Positions 62,288 through 64,000 of a DNA stretch of 64,000 nt are shown one piece after another. How positions within the stretch are numbered: the first letter of the stretch is position 1; the number at the start of each line of letters is the position of its first letter. The notes beneath the pieces were generated by a model. It had not been told where the DNA came from. It did no database searches and worked only from the letters and a program-made list of their open reading frames with translations. The position numbers and the translations under genes are program-made. The DNA lies in the NCBI RefSeq assembly GCF_004217615.1, contig NZ_SHLD01000001.1, positions 4,650,001-4,714,000 on the forward strand, in the 5' to 3' direction. The stretch is from Micromonospora kangleipakensis (GTDB lineage: Bacteria > Actinomycetota > Actinomycetes > Mycobacteriales > Micromonosporaceae).

Positions 62288-62668
62288 TCATCCGGGAATC
62301 TCCACCCAGCGGGCGGCTGCCTCGAAGGTGTCCGCCGGGGTCGCGTTGAATGCAATCGCTGCGTCGGGAGCATGCCGACGCACCAGGTTGACGACGCGTT
62401 CGAACAGTTCCAGCTGATTGCGCACACCGCCACCAATGACGACGCATTCCCAAGGCTGCGCGCAAAGGGCGGCGGTGACGACCGCCTCTATGTCGTCGCT
62501 GCCGTCGAGACCGAACAAACAGAACTCAGTCCCCACGCCGTGTTCGGTGAAGCGGGTCCGTCCGACTTCGATGCCGTCTGCTACCGGCTTGGGGTCCCAA
62601 GGCCCGGGCACCCGATACGGATCGAGTCCGATCACGAGCACGCGGGGTGTGAGGGCCGGTGTGTCCAC
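62288..62668 (-). CDS. Conserved hypothetical protein (DPxxVIGxGVR-type)
   Basis: A 126-residue soluble alpha/beta protein from a GTG at 62668. RVLVIGLDPYRVPG begins the first strand, and WECVVIGGGVRNQLELFERV then VNLVRRHAPDAAIAFNATPA follows. The alternation recalls a flavodoxin-like or Rossmann half. I associate the pattern with uncharacterised proteins of several bacterial phyla. Function unknown. It is bounded by repeat arms on both sides. Confidence 0.75.
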   Translation of the reverse strand: MDTPALTPRVLVIGLDPYRVPGPWDPKPVADGIEVGRTRFTEHGVGTEFCLFGLDGSDDIEAVVTAALCAQPWECVVIGGGVRNQLELFERVVNLVRRHAPDAAIAFNATPADTFEAAARWVEIPG

Positions 62669-63111
62669 TGCTGAAGACTATGTCGCGGTTGTGCGGTCGT
62701 CACCCCGACGGCAGCCTAGCAGCGGGATCAACTCGATCCGTCGGTGCTCGCGGCAATCGTGCTCTCATCGGCAAGGCAGGACGCCGCGAAGCGCGGCCAC
62801 CGTCCGGCCCATCGGTACGGACAGTGACGACCTCGGCAGCGGCAGCGCGCACGACCGGCGGCATGTGCGGACGACTAGTCAGGATCTTCGTGATCGGTCG
62901 ATCTGGTCCAGGAGCTTGTCCGCGCTGGGCGTGCTTGAGGAGGCGGAGCGCAGTCGCTGCGAAACTGTCGTGTTGTCGGAGCGATGACGACCGGCGTCCC
63001 GGAAAATTCCTCAAAGAAGTCCGGGAGGGGGTGTCGGATCGGGGCGGTGGTGTTCGTAGCTGGGGTGAGGCCGCCCACAAGGGGCGGCGCCAAGGCAAAG
63101 GAACCGCGATC
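62669..63111. other. Intergenic region containing boundary repeat copy 24
   Basis: No gene is recognised. The stretch holds the promoter side of the 62.3-kb gene, the last boundary repeat and the leader of the DHFR-like operon. Confidence 0.45.
62757..62874 (+). repeat. Oriented boundary repeat, copy 24
   Basis: Left arm CGTGCTCTCATCGGCAAGG and right arm ACGACCGGCGGCATGTGCGG. A second right-arm-like motif (GCGGCAGCGCGCACG) lies inside, at 62839-62853. Confidence 0.68.
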
Positions 63112-63720
63112 ATGAAGCTGACGACCATGACCCAGGTCACCCTCGATGGAGTGATGCAGGGAAACGGCGCCGCGTCGGATGACCGCAGGAACGGATTCGA
63201 GCGCGGCGGATGGGCCCGGGGGGCGGGTGACGACGAGACCAGGACGTTCATCACGCAGACCTACCAGCGCGCCGACGCGTTCCTGTTCGGCCGGCGCACC
63301 TACGAGTTGTTCGCCGGCTCCTGGGGATCAATCGACCAGATGCGCGCACATCCCATCGGCGTGGCCTTGAACGAGGCCCCCAAGTACGTTGCCTCGACCA
63401 CGCTCACCGCGCCGCGTTGGGAGGACACGACCGTTCTCCGCGATGACCTCGGGGCGGCCATCAGTGAGCTGAAGGCCAAGCCCGGGGGTGAGCTGCAGGT
63501 ACACGGCAGTGGCGCCCTGACCCGGTGGCTGCTGGAGAACGATCTGGTCGACGAGATGACTCTGATCGTGATCCCGGTGATCCTCGGCCAGGGCGCGAGA
63601 CTGTTCCCGGAGACCGGTCCGGATCTTGCGCTCGACCTGGTCGAGTCGCGGGTCGACTCGAAGGGCGTGACGATCCAGGTCTACCGGCCGGCCGGGCGCC
63701 CGCGGTATGCAACGGCCTGA
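63112..63720 (+). CDS. Dihydrofolate-reductase-fold (RibD C-terminal) protein
   Basis: A 202-residue RibD_C/DHFR-like protein. MKLTTMTQVTLDGVMQGNG is the usual beginning, ADAFLFGRRTYELFAGSWGS holds the conserved arginine, and LQVHGSGALTRWLLENDLVD then EMTLIVIPVILGQGARLF is the signature of the stand-alone DHFR-family proteins of unknown substrate. The ATG at 63112 is preceded by AAAGGAA. It is 53 bases ahead of a YCII-type gene and probably in one operon with it. Confidence 0.9.
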   Translation: MKLTTMTQVTLDGVMQGNGAASDDRRNGFERGGWARGAGDDETRTFITQTYQRADAFLFGRRTYELFAGSWGSIDQMRAHPIGVALNEAPKYVASTTLTAPRWEDTTVLRDDLGAAISELKAKPGGELQVHGSGALTRWLLENDLVDEMTLIVIPVILGQGARLFPETGPDLALDLVESRVDSKGVTIQVYRPAGRPRYATA

Positions 63721-63773
63721 AGTCCCTGACCGCCGAACCACGCTGTCTTGACACCAGAGGAGATGATCTTCAG

Positions 63774-64000
63774 ATGCAGTACCTGGTTTCCGTGATCGAT
63801 GACAAGAGCAATCCCGGCAGCACGGACAGGCGGCCTGCCATCAGCGCGTTCAACGAACGACTGATCGCCGAGGGCTACTGGGTTTTCGCGGGCGGACTCG
63901 CGGACACGAACGCGGCCACCGTCATCGACAACCGGGGCGAGCAGGCGGTGTTCAGCGACGGGCCTTTCGTGGAGTCGAAGGAGTACCTCGCCGGCGTCTG
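63774..64000 (+). CDS. YCII-related (DGPF domain) protein, 3' end outside window
   Basis: The first 75 or so residues of a YCII-family protein: MQYLVSVIDDKSNPGSTDRR, then RLIAEGYWVFAGGLADTNAA, and the diagnostic FSDGPFVESKEYLAG. The ATG at 63774 has AGGAG about 10 bases upstream. DGPF/YCII proteins are often encoded with SigJ-type sigma factors or DHFR-like genes, as here. The gene continues beyond the window. Confidence 0.88.
   Translation, partial: MQYLVSVIDDKSNPGSTDRRPAISAFNERLIAEGYWVFAGGLADTNAATVIDNRGEQAVFSDGPFVESKEYLAGV

Overview
The window is GC-rich DNA with GTG and ATG starts, actinobacterial gene families (SigE70-type sigma factors, acVLRF1, ROK repressors, actinobacterial IS elements) and short intergenic spaces. 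It most resembles the chromosome of a mycelial actinomycete, probably Micromonosporaceae. That placement is inferred from gene style, not from a marker gene. I see no rRNA, tRNA, CRISPR array or origin.

Layout. (1) 1-9.3 kb: glycan utilisation. It holds the end of a GH1 beta-glucosidase, a secreted GH30 hydrolase with a ricin-type lectin domain and a ROK repressor. These are followed by an intact IS630-type element, two broken sugar-related genes and a secreted ScyD/ScyE-like protein. (2) 9.4-46 kb: an accessory region of small unrelated genes or divergent gene pairs. They include a GNAT, hydrolase/TetR, quinone reductase, YunG, NUDIX, DUF1877, acVLRF1, epimerase, ParB-like protein, two sigma-factor/partner operons, SUKH, VOC/TetR, SUFU, MFS/LysR, a TSP3-repeat toxin, DUF402 and SRPBCC. 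About 30.5-46 kb is heavily invaded by IS3, IS256, IS110/IS1111 and IS5 elements. (3) 46-59.2 kb: an apparent alkyl-sulfate/fatty-alcohol catabolic regulon. (4) 59.3-64 kb: another accessory stretch with a TetR/FAD-monooxygenase pair and a DHFR-like/YCII operon that runs off the end.

The most unusual feature is a family of about 24 short (60-110 bp) imperfect inverted repeats at 10.7-46 kb and 61.8-62.9 kb. Every copy lies on the same strand, and most fall exactly between one gene (or gene pair) and the next. The outer arm is typically CGCACTCA...TGAGTGCG. Some copies match the integron core site GTTRRRY or RYYYAAC. The layout looks like an integron-style cassette array without a visible integrase, or a new class of oriented boundary repeat. 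An IS1111-like element with 17-bp ends lies beside one half-copy, which recalls IS1111-attC elements.

The second notable system is the regulon at 46-59 kb. Three near-identical promoters (TTGCCC/T, 17 bp, GATACT) carry an overlapping TAACGA-type palindrome. They precede fabH, the MFS/acyl-CoA ligase/aldehyde dehydrogenase operon and the GMC oxidoreductase/alkylsulfatase operon. A TetR gene sits beside one of them. Together the enzymes would take an alkyl sulfate to alcohol, aldehyde, acid and acyl-CoA. The remains of a TauD-type dioxygenase, possibly a second alkylsulfatase, follow one promoter.

Broken genes are frequent. Single-base frameshifts, an in-frame TGA and truncations are seen, mainly in the accessory zone. 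Some could be sequencing errors in G-runs.
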